From the NCBI GenBank assembly GCA_946055125.1, contig CAMGFF010000095.1, positions 1 to 7,801 of the forward strand: 7,801 bases of DNA, written 5' to 3'. Within the stretch, counting starts at the first letter, position 1; every line of letters begins with the position of its first letter. Under the pieces are notes generated by a model. The model was not told the DNA's origin. It ran no database searches and was given only the letters and a program-made list of their open reading frames with translations. Below, piece by piece: positions 1 to 7,290 of the stretch. The DNA is from an uncultured Prevotellaceae bacterium (GTDB taxonomy: Bacteria > Bacteroidota > Bacteroidia > Bacteroidales > Muribaculaceae). The position numbers were made by a program, and so were the translations under genes.

Positions 1-3000
1 CGGTGCCGGCGGTGCCTCAAAGAATCCCCCCTGTATCATCATCACGCTATCCTCGTGGCTGAAACCGGCAGTATCGGCATCGAGCTGCACTGCCTCCGGC
101 CTGCGGTCGATGTGAAGGTCCGACTTCAGCGCGGCTTTCGCGCCACGGTGCAGTGCCTGATTGATTTGCTCGCGCAGGTTGATGCGTGCCGTATCTACTA
201 TCTGCACCTTCTCGCGTGCCATGTTGTCCTTATATTTCGCTCCGCCAAAGCGGAAGTGCATATCATCGGGGTTGCCGTAGATGTTAATGCCAAACTTGAA
301 TGGAATGGGCGACTTGAGCACCGACACATGGTAGCGGAAGTTCAGGTCGAGGTCGTTGTGCCCGAGCACGCCAAGGCGGTAGCGGTCCACGTCGAACATA
401 AAGGGGAACAGCTCCATCTGCGAGTTCTCCACCAGCATCTCCACCGTCATCTCGTCTATCACGTTGCGCTCTTTGTTCTTGAATAGCAGCATCTTGGCTA
501 TTTTCTTGAATGTGGCCGCGTCCATAAACACCAGGTCCTTGCCGTGCAGCTTCATCACTGCCTTGAGCGAGGGTATCACAAGGTTCATGGTGCTGTCGAC
601 CTCGCTCGTGGCGGCGAGGTCGGCGTCGATCACTCCGTCCACCGACTCCAGCAGGGGCATTATCGAGTCGAGCCCGGGTATCATCTTCAGGAAGCGTCCC
701 ACCTGTATGTCGCTCAGCGAGAGGTCGAAGCCCATGCGTATGTTCTGCAAGTCGGGCGCGGCATACATGGCGTTGAATCGCGCCGTGCCTATGTCGGTGC
801 GTGCTTTCAGCTCATTGAGGTTCACCACGCCGTCGTGCACCAGCAGGTTGCCATTGAAGCGGTTCATGAATAGGTCGGTATAGAGTATGTTCTCGGCTCG
901 CACGCGAATGTTGGCATCCACGTTGCCGGGCACCACAAAGGCGGTCATCGCGCTGTCGCCATCGGCGGTGGCGGTGGCGGCGACTTGCCGGGTCACCTGG
1001 TCGATGTCGTCGCTGTCGGTGATGTCGTTGAGTCCGTCGGCATTGCCGGCGAATGTCATTCCGTCGGTGGCAGCCTTGATTAGCTCATTCACGTTCAGCG
1101 TGTCGGCCTTCACAAAGAGGTCGAGGGTGAGTGGCCGGCGGGTGGAGCCGAGCAGGGCGTGGCGTATGTTGCGTATTCCGCCGCTCACGTCCACGGTGGT
1201 CTGTCCGCTCTTCAGCGTCATGCGGCGGAATGTCACGCTGTCGATGCTGAATTGCGAGTTCATGTTGCTTATTGAGGAGCGCAATGGGAAGTAGGGCGAG
1301 TAGAGCCTGCCCTTGGCGCTCTTCAGGCTGCCGTGCATGTTCCACTGCATGAGCAGCCGTTTCATGCCATTATCCACCCCGAAGTCGATGGCATTGGGGT
1401 CGGCGGTGCGTCGACGGCGACTTGCCACTTGCAGCACTGTGTCGTTGCTCCACTCGGGGTGAGCGGTGCGCAGCGAGTCGAGGCGGCGCTTTAGTCGCTC
1501 GGCGCGTGCCGTGTTGCGCGGGCGCATGGCGGCGTTGATATTGGCGCGGCTGTCGGCAAGCACCAGGCGCATGGTGTTGTCCTTGTAGGCGATGCGGCGC
1601 GCGCTCAGCCCTAAGCGCAGCTGCGGCACCTTCACATTGCCCTCATAGCGCGATATGCTGCCGCCGCAGTCTATGTCGCGCAGCCGCAGCCGTGTGCCGT
1701 CGGCCTGCTCCATGGTGAGGCGGCCCGAGCGCACGCGCAATCCCAGCGGTATCACACTGGTGGTGTCGCGCTGATAGGAGCCATCGGCGATGCAGCCTAT
1801 TCCGGCGCGTCCATGGGCCATGGTCACCATCATTCCCGCAACCGAGGCTGCCATGGTATCGACATCGGCCGTGAGGCGCATGAGGTTGTCCACGGTGTTA
1901 CCCTTCAGCTCTACGCTCTCGTTGCTGCCAAAGGTGAAACCGGCTTTGCGGGCATAGAGGCTTATGGTGTCGGCCTCGGAGTTGTAGAAAAGGTCGCTCA
2001 GCGCCAGGTGGCCACCGAGCTTTATCTGCTGAAAGCGGTTGGTGGTGAGGTCGCTCATGTGGGCATCCACGGTGGCGTCGGCTGTGAGGTCGCCGCGCAC
2101 TGTGAAATTGAGCGGCAGGTTCATGGCGCGGAGCACTCGCTCTATGTTGGCCGTGCCTTTCATCTTCGCTGCCACATGGGGGTCGCTGAACACGTTGTCG
2201 GCCGTTGCGCTAAGCTCCAGTGCCACTGCCTGACCCTGCAAGATGAGCTGCTCGAGGGTGAAGGTGCTGCTGTCGGGCTTGCGGCCGTTGAGCTTCATGC
2301 CCGCCTGCATCGCCACGCGGTCGATGCGTGCATTGCCGTTGGCCGCCTCGATGAATGAATTTGGCACGCTCAGTGTGGCGTCGAGCGAGGGGAGGTCGGT
2401 GCCGAGCAGGTCGTAGGGCTCGGTGAGCCGGGCACTGATTGTGGCGGCAAGGTCGCTCCTCACGCCGGCAAAGAGCCGGGTGTACACCTCGGGCAGAATC
2501 GTCATCACCGAGGCAAATTTCACCGGGCCGAGCACCGCATCGAAGTCGCGCAGCAGCATGGTGTTGCCATCCTCTATGGCAAGATTGAAATTGGCCGGCA
2601 CGTCGAGCACCGTGGTGTGCATATTGCGCACCGCCACGTCGATGGGGCGGCTCGATGCCCACTCCACATCGCCCTGCATGGTCATGGGCAGGTTTTTCAT
2701 CAGCTCTATCCCTGCCATGGTGCAGCTTGCCGTGGCGGCAAGATTGAGGGCGTAGGTGTCGCCGGTGGTGTTAGTGAGCGTGAGCTTGCTGAGGCTCGCG
2801 CCGGCACTGAGCGTGTCGGCAAGGTTGCAATAGGATATGCGTGTGTTGCCGCGAAGCTCCAGCTTGTCGCAGAACATCGTGGGAAGCGACAGCGACTCTT
2901 CGCTCTCAGCCTCTTCGCCCGGCAGGGCTATGAGATAATTGGCGCGTGTGGCCGATGCGTCAACGAGATTGAGCCTCACGTCGTCGGCGCTTAGGTCGAC

Positions 3001-3372
3001 CAGCGACAGCGTGCCATAGAGCAGCCTGAGCACATTCACGCCGCCATGCAAGTGCCGTGCCTCAACGAGCGAGTCGGCACCGGCGGGCAGCAGCGTAAGG
3101 CTGTCGGCGGGCAGGTCGCCGAGGCTGCGCGAGACGATGCACAGCGAGTCAACGTCGAGCATGAGGTGTGGAAAGCTGCTCCACGCCGTGAGCTCCACCC
3201 GGCCTATGCGCACATCGGCATTGAGGCTCTCATTGGCTATCCGGTTCACTATGGGGGTTAGGCGCTGCGGCGTTAGAATCCACGCCACGCCACAGAGCGC
3301 CACAATGAGCAGCACTGCCACTATCCATGCGCCTGTCTTCACTGTGCGCTTCAGTATCTTTTTTGTTTTCAT
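1..3372 (-). CDS. AsmA family protein (large envelope protein), 3' end cut by window edge
   Basis: The frame opens at ATG 3372 (MKTKKILKR) and I read no stop through 1124 codons to the window edge, so the C-terminus is missing. Residues 1-12 are basic and about 14-33 form one hydrophobic segment (AWIVAVLLIVALCGVAWIL). This is a signal anchor that should place the rest in the periplasm. The body is long, beta-rich and repetitive, with AsmA-like phrases such as LDLFVKADTLNVNEL near residue 750. A conserved C-terminal block lies at about 943-1070, including HGKDLVFMDAATFKKIAKML and SPIPFKFGINIYGNPDD. AsmA-like and TamB-like proteins are large inner-membrane-anchored proteins linked to outer-membrane biogenesis and lipid transport; that role here is inferred from the family. 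Residues about 619-675 form an unusually basic, polar stretch with RRRR at 652-655. The gene has its own promoter-like box and lies behind a strong terminator, so it looks independently transcribed. The family call is firm; the substrate is unknown. Bacteroidota members are often about this long, so probably little is missing. Confidence 0.88.
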   Translation of the reverse strand, partial: MKTKKILKRTVKTGAWIVAVLLIVALCGVAWILTPQRLTPIVNRIANESLNADVRIGRVELTAWSSFPHLMLDVDSLCIVSRSLGDLPADSLTLLPAGADSLVEARHLHGGVNVLRLLYGTLSLVDLSADDVRLNLVDASATRANYLIALPGEEAESEESLSLPTMFCDKLELRGNTRISYCNLADTLSAGASLSKLTLTNTTGDTYALNLAATASCTMAGIELMKNLPMTMQGDVEWASSRPIDVAVRNMHTTVLDVPANFNLAIEDGNTMLLRDFDAVLGPVKFASVMTILPEVYTRLFAGVRSDLAATISARLTEPYDLLGTDLPSLDATLSVPNSFIEAANGNARIDRVAMQAGMKLNGRKPDSSTFTLEQLILQGQAVALELSATADNVFSDPHVAAKMKGTANIERVLRAMNLPLNFTVRGDLTADATVDAHMSDLTTNRFQQIKLGGHLALSDLFYNSEADTISLYARKAGFTFGSNESVELKGNTVDNLMRLTADVDTMAASVAGMMVTMAHGRAGIGCIADGSYQRDTTSVIPLGLRVRSGRLTMEQADGTRLRLRDIDCGGSISRYEGNVKVPQLRLGLSARRIAYKDNTMRLVLADSRANINAAMRPRNTARAERLKRRLDSLRTAHPEWSNDTVLQVASRRRRTADPNAIDFGVDNGMKRLLMQWNMHGSLKSAKGRLYSPYFPLRSSISNMNSQFSIDSVTFRRMTLKSGQTTVDVSGGIRNIRHALLGSTRRPLTLDLFVKADTLNVNELIKAATDGMTFAGNADGLNDITDSDDIDQVTRQVAATATADGDSAMTAFVVPGNVDANIRVRAENILYTDLFMNRFNGNLLVHDGVVNLNELKARTDIGTARFNAMYAAPDLQNIRMGFDLSLSDIQVGRFLKMIPGLDSIMPLLESVDGVIDADLAATSEVDSTMNLVIPSLKAVMKLHGKDLVFMDAATFKKIAKMLLFKNKERNVIDEMTVEMLVENSQMELFPFMFDVDRYRLGVLGHNDLDLNFRYHVSVLKSPIPFKFGINIYGNPDDMHFRFGGAKYKDNMAREKVQIVDTARINLREQINQALHRGAKAALKSDLHIDRRPEAVQLDADTAGFSHEDSVMMIQGGFFEAPPAP

Positions 3373-3408
3373 AGTTTTGAGCTTGCGAATAATTTCGTTA
3401 TTAGCCTA

Positions 3409-3416
3409 CAAAAATA
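3409..3416 (-). promoter_or_regulatory. Putative Bacteroidota -7 promoter box for the AsmA-like gene
   Basis: The minus strand reads TATTTTTG here, an exact match to the Bacteroidota -7 consensus TAnnTTTG. It sits 36 bp upstream of ATG 3372 and downstream, in the direction of transcription, of the terminator at 3473-3527. I see no clear -33 TTTG at the usual spacing, so the call rests on one box plus position. No strong Shine-Dalgarno precedes the ATG, which is normal for this phylum. Confidence 0.5.
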
Positions 3417-3472
3417 CGAAAAATCCACGATACTTCACCTCACACCTACCAAAAATCCCACTTTTCCTCCAC

Positions 3473-3527
3473 AAAAATGCAAAAAAGTGAGAGCCATGGG
3501 CCACAATAGTGGTCTTTCGGCTCTCAC
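3473..3527 (-). terminator. Rho-independent terminator of the T9SS module protein gene
   Basis: On the minus strand GTGAGAGCC (3527-3519) pairs perfectly with GGCTCTCAC (3495-3487). Inside it GACCAC (3514-3509) pairs with GTGGCC (3504-3499) through one G-U pair, closing a TATT loop. Six T residues follow at once (3486-3481), with a second T run at 3477-3473. It lies about 70 bp after the stop codon at 3599 and before the AsmA-like gene, so it separates two transcription units. The A-rich side flanks only one end, so it reads as a minus-strand terminator. Confidence 0.88.
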
Positions 3528-3543
3528 CTGAATATTATCTTTG

Positions 3544-3578
3544 GAGTTTCACCTTGGCCAAGGCTACCCACGAAACTC
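3544..3578 (-). other. Second hairpin in the 3' UTR, containing a 12-bp palindrome
   Basis: GAGTTTC (3544-3550) pairs with GAAACTC (3572-3578). Between them lies the perfect palindrome CCTTGGCCAAGG (3552-3563), which can fold into its own short stem. The element falls between the stop codon at 3599 and the terminator at 3473-3527 and has no T-tract. It is therefore not a terminator itself. It could stabilise the mRNA 3' end or be part of a short 3'-UTR-derived RNA. The pairing is visible; any function is inference. Confidence 0.45.
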
Positions 3579-3598
3579 TCCTGTTTTCGTCATGGAAT

Positions 3599-4834
3599 TT
3601 ACTTCACAGCCACCTTCTGCACCTTGCCATCGGCCACCACGATGTAGAGGCCCGATGCCACTGTGCTGCTCGCTGCCTTGCTCACGAGTGTGCCGGCTGT
3701 GGTATAAACGGCCACTTTCTCAGCTCCAGCCACGCTGATTGTGCCTCCCTGCACCTTCACCTTGGCTGCATCGCTTGCCACAAGGCCAGCTCCGGAAAGT
3801 CCTGTTACGGTAAACACCGGCTCCTCAGCGTTGGTCACGTCAAGCGAGAGCTTGAAGTTGGTAATCTCCGAGCCGTCGCCAATGATAAGGTTGTTGCCCG
3901 ATTCGCTGCTGACGCTGGCATAATAAGGCACGCCAATCTCCACTGCCGAGCCATTCGACACTATGGCGTTGTTCCAGCTGCGGTTCTTGGTAATCTTGAA
4001 CTCACCGGCCATCTTGTCAAGCTCAATCTCATAGAGGCCTTCGCCCACGAGGGTCATGTCGCCGCTCTCAAGTGCCCAGCCATTGTAGGCACCCACAAGC
4101 TGATACCCAGGTGTAGGCTCTGCTCCGCTCTCGGCAGTCATTGTGAGGGTTGCATTCTCGCCGCTCAGGTCGAGCACCATCTTCACGTTGGTGTAGTGCA
4201 TGTCTTGGTTGTCGGTGCATAGGTCTTGACCTGCGCCAAGCACGTAAGGCTCTCCAAGCACCACGTTGGCACCGGTTGCATTCTTCTTGAAAGAGATATT
4301 CCAGCTGTGGTCGGCAAAAATTCCGAATGTGCCCCAGAACTCAGCCACGTTAATCTCGAATACATTCTCCGACACCTTGGTGAACTCAGGCGCTTCGCCA
4401 ATGTTCCAGCCATTCCATATTCCGCACAGGCACCACACACCCACTTCGGGCATTTGCTCTGTGCCGTTGATTGTGAGGTAAAGGTCATCGCCATCCTTGC
4501 GCAGGGTGAGCGAGCAATTAGTGAAGCTCGAAGCAGATTTGGTGAACGACACATCGCCGCCGCCTTTCTGGAGCTTATACTCCTCGCCTATGTTGAGCGT
4601 AGAGCCATTTGAGGCGTAGCCCACATTCCACGAGTGATCCTCAATCACCTTGAAAGCTCCAACAATCTCAGCGATGTTGTCGATTTTGTAAGTTCCATCC
4701 CCCTGCTGCACAAATTCGGGAGCAGCGTCTTTATTCCAGCCATTGAAGGCTCCTACGAAACAATAAACCGGCTCGGCCATTCCGGCCAGTGCAGTTGCCA
4801 CGATAGCAACCAGTGAAAGTAAAAATTTTCTCAT
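3599..4834 (-). CDS. Secreted protein with three carbohydrate-binding-like modules and a T9SS sorting domain
   Basis: A 411-residue protein. Residues 1-20 (MRKFLLSLVAIVATALAGMA) are a signal peptide with likely cleavage after AGMA. Three homologous modules follow at about 24-124, 134-234 and 244-345. Each starts with a GxxNGW motif (GAFNGWN, GIWNGWN, GAYNGWA), has a mid-module G-x-F/FKI strand, then an SWN motif (DHSWN, DHSWN, NRSWN) and a later GE/VPY turn. This layout resembles SusE/SusF-type and AMPK-type glycan-binding beta-sandwiches, in which tryptophans stack on sugars. Residues about 358-411 look like a short T9SS type A sorting domain, ending GLYIVVADGKVQKVAVK. There is no lipobox cysteine, so export and surface attachment through T9SS are more likely than a SusE-like lipoprotein. 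I see no catalytic domain and no SusC/SusD neighbour, so polysaccharide binding is inferred and the ligand unknown. ATG 4834 is chosen because it begins the signal peptide; an upstream in-frame ATG at 4981 would overlap xseB and bury that peptide. Confidence 0.85.
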   Translation of the reverse strand: MRKFLLSLVAIVATALAGMAEPVYCFVGAFNGWNKDAAPEFVQQGDGTYKIDNIAEIVGAFKVIEDHSWNVGYASNGSTLNIGEEYKLQKGGGDVSFTKSASSFTNCSLTLRKDGDDLYLTINGTEQMPEVGVWCLCGIWNGWNIGEAPEFTKVSENVFEINVAEFWGTFGIFADHSWNISFKKNATGANVVLGEPYVLGAGQDLCTDNQDMHYTNVKMVLDLSGENATLTMTAESGAEPTPGYQLVGAYNGWALESGDMTLVGEGLYEIELDKMAGEFKITKNRSWNNAIVSNGSAVEIGVPYYASVSSESGNNLIIGDGSEITNFKLSLDVTNAEEPVFTVTGLSGAGLVASDAAKVKVQGGTISVAGAEKVAVYTTAGTLVSKAASSTVASGLYIVVADGKVQKVAVK

Positions 4835-4878
4835 GTTGTAAATGTAATAAGGGTTAATTATAATGGTTTTTGTTATGG

Positions 4879-4886
4879 CAAATATA
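4879..4886 (-). promoter_or_regulatory. Putative Bacteroidota -7 promoter box for the T9SS module protein gene
   Basis: The minus strand reads TATATTTG, an exact TAnnTTTG match, 44 bp upstream of ATG 4834. Transcription would start a few bases further on, giving an AT-rich leader of roughly 40 nt. No clear -33 TTTG is seen at the expected distance. Where that element would be sought, the sequence holds the TGCAAATTTGCA palindrome, which suggests regulated transcription. Confidence 0.55.
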
Positions 4887-4893
4887 ACATAAA

Positions 4894-4905
4894 TGCAAAT
4901 TTGCA
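4894..4905. promoter_or_regulatory. 12-bp perfect palindrome, possible operator
   Basis: TGCAAATTTGCA is a perfect inverted repeat with no spacer. It begins 7 bp upstream of the TATATTTG box, between the expected -7 and -33 elements. A symmetric site there suits a dimeric DNA-binding regulator. There is no candidate regulator gene in the window, and AT-rich palindromes do occur by chance, so this is a moderate call. Confidence 0.35.
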
Positions 4906-4941
4906 GTGCCACTTGGTGTGTTAATTCTCCTAAAATATGTT

Positions 4942-4959
4942 CAAAAACACATGTTTTTG
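4942..4959 (-). terminator. Possible weak terminator after xseB
   Basis: CAAAAAC (4942-4948) and GTTTTTG (4953-4959) form a 7-bp inverted repeat around a 4-nt loop, starting 2 nt after the xseB stop. On the minus strand the 3' arm holds five T residues, and a TATTTT stretch follows a few bases on. The stem is AT-rich, so termination may be inefficient. Its place between the xseB stop and the next promoter supports the role. Confidence 0.4.
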
Positions 4960-4961
4960 CA

Positions 4962-5168
4962 TCACTGCTGCGACTCCTCAAGCGCAGCCAGAATTTTCTT
5001 CACCTCGGCATCGGTCTGTTGCAACTTTGCCTTGCATATTTTCAGCAGCTCAAGCGAGCGCGAAGTGAGGGTGGAGAGATTGTCGATAGAGCAATTCTCG
5101 CTCTGCATTTCGCGCACAATCCTCTCAAGTTCGGCAATTGCCTGCGAGTAAGAAAGATTATTTTCCAT
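4962..5168 (-). CDS. xseB: Exodeoxyribonuclease VII small subunit
   Basis: A 68-residue acidic, helical protein, of normal length for XseB. The N-terminal SYSQAIAELERIVREMQSE, the central SIDNLSTLTSRSLELLKICKAKL and the final charged helix match the conserved XseB pattern. XseB subunits bind the long C-terminal helical region of XseA to form exonuclease VII. That enzyme degrades single-stranded DNA to oligonucleotides from both ends without needing metal and acts in repair and recombination. It lies 64 bp downstream of xseA on the same strand, the expected pairing. I see no promoter box in that gap, so it is probably read from the xseA transcript. ATG 5168 gives the standard N-terminus. Confidence 0.93.
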   Translation of the reverse strand: MENNLSYSQAIAELERIVREMQSENCSIDNLSTLTSRSLELLKICKAKLQQTDAEVKKILAALEESQQ

Positions 5169-5232
5169 ATCCGTAATTTTTCTGAAAAAATGTCGTTGTT
5201 GTCATCAATAAAAGTCCCCAAGCCAAAAAAGC

Positions 5233-6555
5233 TCACAGCTCACAGCCCGTCACCGTCGATTCCACCTTGCCTGTGGCAAGATGAGTGGTGATAGTGTCGC
5301 CGGGAACAAGCTGCGAGGCATCAGTCACCGCGTGGCCATTCACCGTGGTAAGCGAGTAGCCACGGCGCAGAGTGTTCTGTGGCGAGAGAATCTGCACCTT
5401 GTCGAAGATTGCAGTGAGGCGCAGCCGCTCGCGCACCATTGCCTGAGCCGATGCCTGCTGCATCTGCTGCACGAAGAAGCGCAGACGCTCGCTGCCGCCG
5501 GTTATGCGGCTCTGGGCCGTGAGCGGCACAGTGTGCACTATGCGCTGCAAGCGGGCGCGATTCCGCTCCACTATGTTGCTTGCTATGAGCGGAATAGTAC
5601 CGGTGAGATACTGCATCTGCCGCGTTGCCTCGGTGAGATACTCACGGGCAGTCACCGTCACCGCATCGCGCAGCTCATCGAGGTGGGCAAGCGCCTCCAC
5701 TCCGCAGCCTATCAGCAGTTCGGCGGCGGCCGTGGGAGTCTTCACGCGCCGGCCGGCCACATAGTCGAGAATAGTCACATCGCGCTCATGGCCTATTCCC
5801 ACCACCACAGGCAGGGGGAATTGCGCCACATAGGAGGCGAGAGTGTAGTCGTCAAATGAGTTGAGGTCGCTCGTAGAGCCACCACCGCGTATTATCACCA
5901 CGCAGTCGAAGAGGTCGAGGTGCCGGTTTATGCGGTCGAGGGCCGCCGTCACCGAGGGCACGGTTTCCTTGCCCTGCATCACCGCCGGGAAGAGGCAAGT
6001 GTAGAACTGCAGCCCGTAGGCATTGCCGTGAAGCTGGTTCATGAAGTCGCCGTAGCCCGCCGCTCCCGCTGCCGACACCACCGCGATGCGCTGTGGCACG
6101 GCCGGCAGTGGCAGCTGCTTGTTCATGTCGATAATCCCCTCGGACTTCAGTCGGTATAGGATTTCGCGGCGCAGGCGTTCCATGTCGCCCAGCGTGTAGC
6201 TCGGGTCGATGTCGGTAATCACGAGCGATATGCCATATTGCTCGTGGTAGTTCACCGACACCTCAAGCATCACCTTCAGCCCGCTGCGCAGCTCCTGCCG
6301 CGTCACCTGCATGAACTTCTGCCGCAGGTAGGCATAGCGGTTGGCCCAGATTATGCCGCGCATCTTAGCCACGGTGGCGCCGGTGCGCTCATCCTTCTCA
6401 AGCAGCTCAAGGTAGCAGTGCCCGCCACGCACGTTCACGTCGCTGAGGTCGGCACGAATCCAGCAGTTACACACCGCCGGGTTGCTCAACAGCCGCTTTA
6501 TGCGGTTGTTGAACTCCCTCAGCGTGATTGCTTTGCAGCCCGCGTTCTCAGCCAT
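5233..6555 (-). CDS. xseA: Exodeoxyribonuclease VII large subunit
   Basis: A 440-residue protein of typical XseA length. Residues about 9-115 form the N-terminal OB-fold for single-stranded DNA binding (CWIRADLSDVNVRGGHCYLEL, then VNYHEQYGISLVITDIDP). The catalytic domain follows, with RIAVVSAAGAAGYGDF at 156-171 (Asp170 as the likely counterpart of the catalytic Asp in E. coli XseA), RGGGS at 223-227, GHERD at 255-259 and KTPTAAAE at 272-279. All expected active-site residues appear intact. A charged helical region (about 280-385) for XseB binding leads to the conserved end LSPQNTLRRGYSL (390-402). The start ATG lies only 6 bp after the stop of the BI-1-type gene, indicating co-transcription and possible translational coupling. 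With xseB it encodes a complete exonuclease VII. Confidence 0.96.
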   Translation of the reverse strand: MAENAGCKAITLREFNNRIKRLLSNPAVCNCWIRADLSDVNVRGGHCYLELLEKDERTGATVAKMRGIIWANRYAYLRQKFMQVTRQELRSGLKVMLEVSVNYHEQYGISLVITDIDPSYTLGDMERLRREILYRLKSEGIIDMNKQLPLPAVPQRIAVVSAAGAAGYGDFMNQLHGNAYGLQFYTCLFPAVMQGKETVPSVTAALDRINRHLDLFDCVVIIRGGGSTSDLNSFDDYTLASYVAQFPLPVVVGIGHERDVTILDYVAGRRVKTPTAAAELLIGCGVEALAHLDELRDAVTVTAREYLTEATRQMQYLTGTIPLIASNIVERNRARLQRIVHTVPLTAQSRITGGSERLRFFVQQMQQASAQAMVRERLRLTAIFDKVQILSPQNTLRRGYSLTTVNGHAVTDASQLVPGDTITTHLATGKVESTVTGCEL

Positions 6556-6561
6556 GGCGCT

Positions 6562-7254
6562 TTAGTCGCGGTTCCCGAAGAAACGCAGCAGGTAGATGAA
6601 GAGGTTGATAAAGTCGAGATAGAGCGAGAGTGCGCCCCATGTGGCCACATTCTCCTGCTGCTCCACCGGGCAGGTGGCGAGCATGGTCTTTATCTTCTGC
6701 GTGTCCCACGCGGTGAGGCCTATGAATATTGCCACGCCGGCAAAACTTATTATCCACTCCATCTGCGTACTCTTCAGGAAGATATTCACCACCGTGCAGA
6801 TAATCAGGCCTATAACGCCCATAAAGAGGAAGGTGCCGAGGCTCGTAAGGTCGCGGTCGGTGAAGTAGCCATAGAGCGACATCGCCGCAAACACGCCCGC
6901 CGTGATTCCGAAGGTGGCTACCACCGACGATGCCGTGTAGATGAGCAGCAGCAACGACAGCGTGAGCCCATTGAGCAGCGCAAACAGGTAGAACATCAGC
7001 GTGGCTATTACCGGATTTCCGCCCTTGGCGATGCGGCGGGTAAGCACAATCACCATCACAAGCTCAAGCACGCAACAGCCCAAGTAGATCCACTGCGACG
7101 AGAGCATAAACGACATCACTGCCGGAGTGGTAACACACAAAAACGCTGTTAGTGCCGATACCACAAGGGCAAGAAACATTTTCACATACACTTGGCGCAT
7201 CACTGCCGACACGCTCATCCCTGCACTCATTGCAGGCTGATTGCTAAATTCCAT
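6562..7254 (-). CDS. Bax inhibitor-1/YccA family seven-helix membrane protein
   Basis: A 230-residue, strongly hydrophobic protein with about seven membrane segments: roughly 24-42, 54-72, 83-105, 109-128, 139-160, 165-182 and 207-226. Family signatures include NGLTLS (95-100), FGITAGVFAAMSLYGYFTDRDL (115-136, G-rich helix and loop), GLTAWDTQKIK (179-189) and LYLDFINLFIYLLRFFG near the C-terminus. Asp184 and Asp214 are likely the acidic pair that gates calcium leak in the studied homologue YetJ. Members sit in the inner membrane and are linked to ion leak or, as in YccA, to interaction with FtsH; the exact role here is unknown. The ATG at 7254 gives the usual short polar N-terminus. The gap to argS (78 bp) has no TAnnTTTG box at a usable distance, so read-through from argS is possible. 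The stop is 6 bp before xseA. Confidence 0.93.
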   Translation of the reverse strand: MEFSNQPAMSAGMSVSAVMRQVYVKMFLALVVSALTAFLCVTTPAVMSFMLSSQWIYLGCCVLELVMVIVLTRRIAKGGNPVIATLMFYLFALLNGLTLSLLLLIYTASSVVATFGITAGVFAAMSLYGYFTDRDLTSLGTFLFMGVIGLIICTVVNIFLKSTQMEWIISFAGVAIFIGLTAWDTQKIKTMLATCPVEQQENVATWGALSLYLDFINLFIYLLRFFGNRD

Positions 7255-7273
7255 AACAAATTAGTTTTATTTC

Positions 7274-7287
7274 ATCAATTATCAATC
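7274..7287. repeat. Two copies of ATCAATY, spaced 7 bp
   Basis: ATCAATT and ATCAATC lie head to tail (minus strand GATTGAT then AATTGAT) beside the five-copy heptamer array. It has the same 7-bp period but a different sequence. Two imperfect copies could be chance; the shared period next to the larger array is the reason for listing it. Confidence 0.5.
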
Positions 7288-7290
7288 CCC

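Noticed and set aside
55..1294. Several plus-strand open frames (55-486, 464-883, 887-1294)
   Set aside because: They are antisense to the continuous AsmA-like frame, have low-complexity His/Val/Ser-rich translations and match no family I know. GC-rich coding DNA often leaves the opposite strand open.
1813..2994. Plus- and minus-strand frames within the AsmA-like gene (1813-2358, 2423-2755, 2617-2994, 2210-2662)
   Set aside because: They overlap the AsmA-like gene in other frames, overlap one another, and show no recognisable domain, signal peptide or promoter.
3509..4222. 237-codon plus-strand frame antisense to the T9SS protein gene
   Set aside because: It begins inside the terminator hairpin and is His/Cys/Ala-rich with no motif. 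The opposite strand holds a clear signal peptide, three repeats and a sorting domain.
4835..4981. In-frame upstream extension of the T9SS protein gene to ATG 4981
   Set aside because: It would overlap the end of xseB, run through the likely promoter box, and put 49 residues in front of a good signal peptide.
5169..5232. Separate promoter for xseB
   Set aside because: The 64-bp gap is AT-rich and holds a TTTTTC-T-GAAAAA inverted repeat, but no TAnnTTTG box in the right direction and no strong hairpin with a T-tract.
6238..7152. 304-codon plus-strand frame antisense to xseA and the BI-1-type gene
   Set aside because: It crosses two well-recognised conserved genes, and its translation is rich in His, Arg, Glu and Gln with no family pattern, as expected for a shadow frame.
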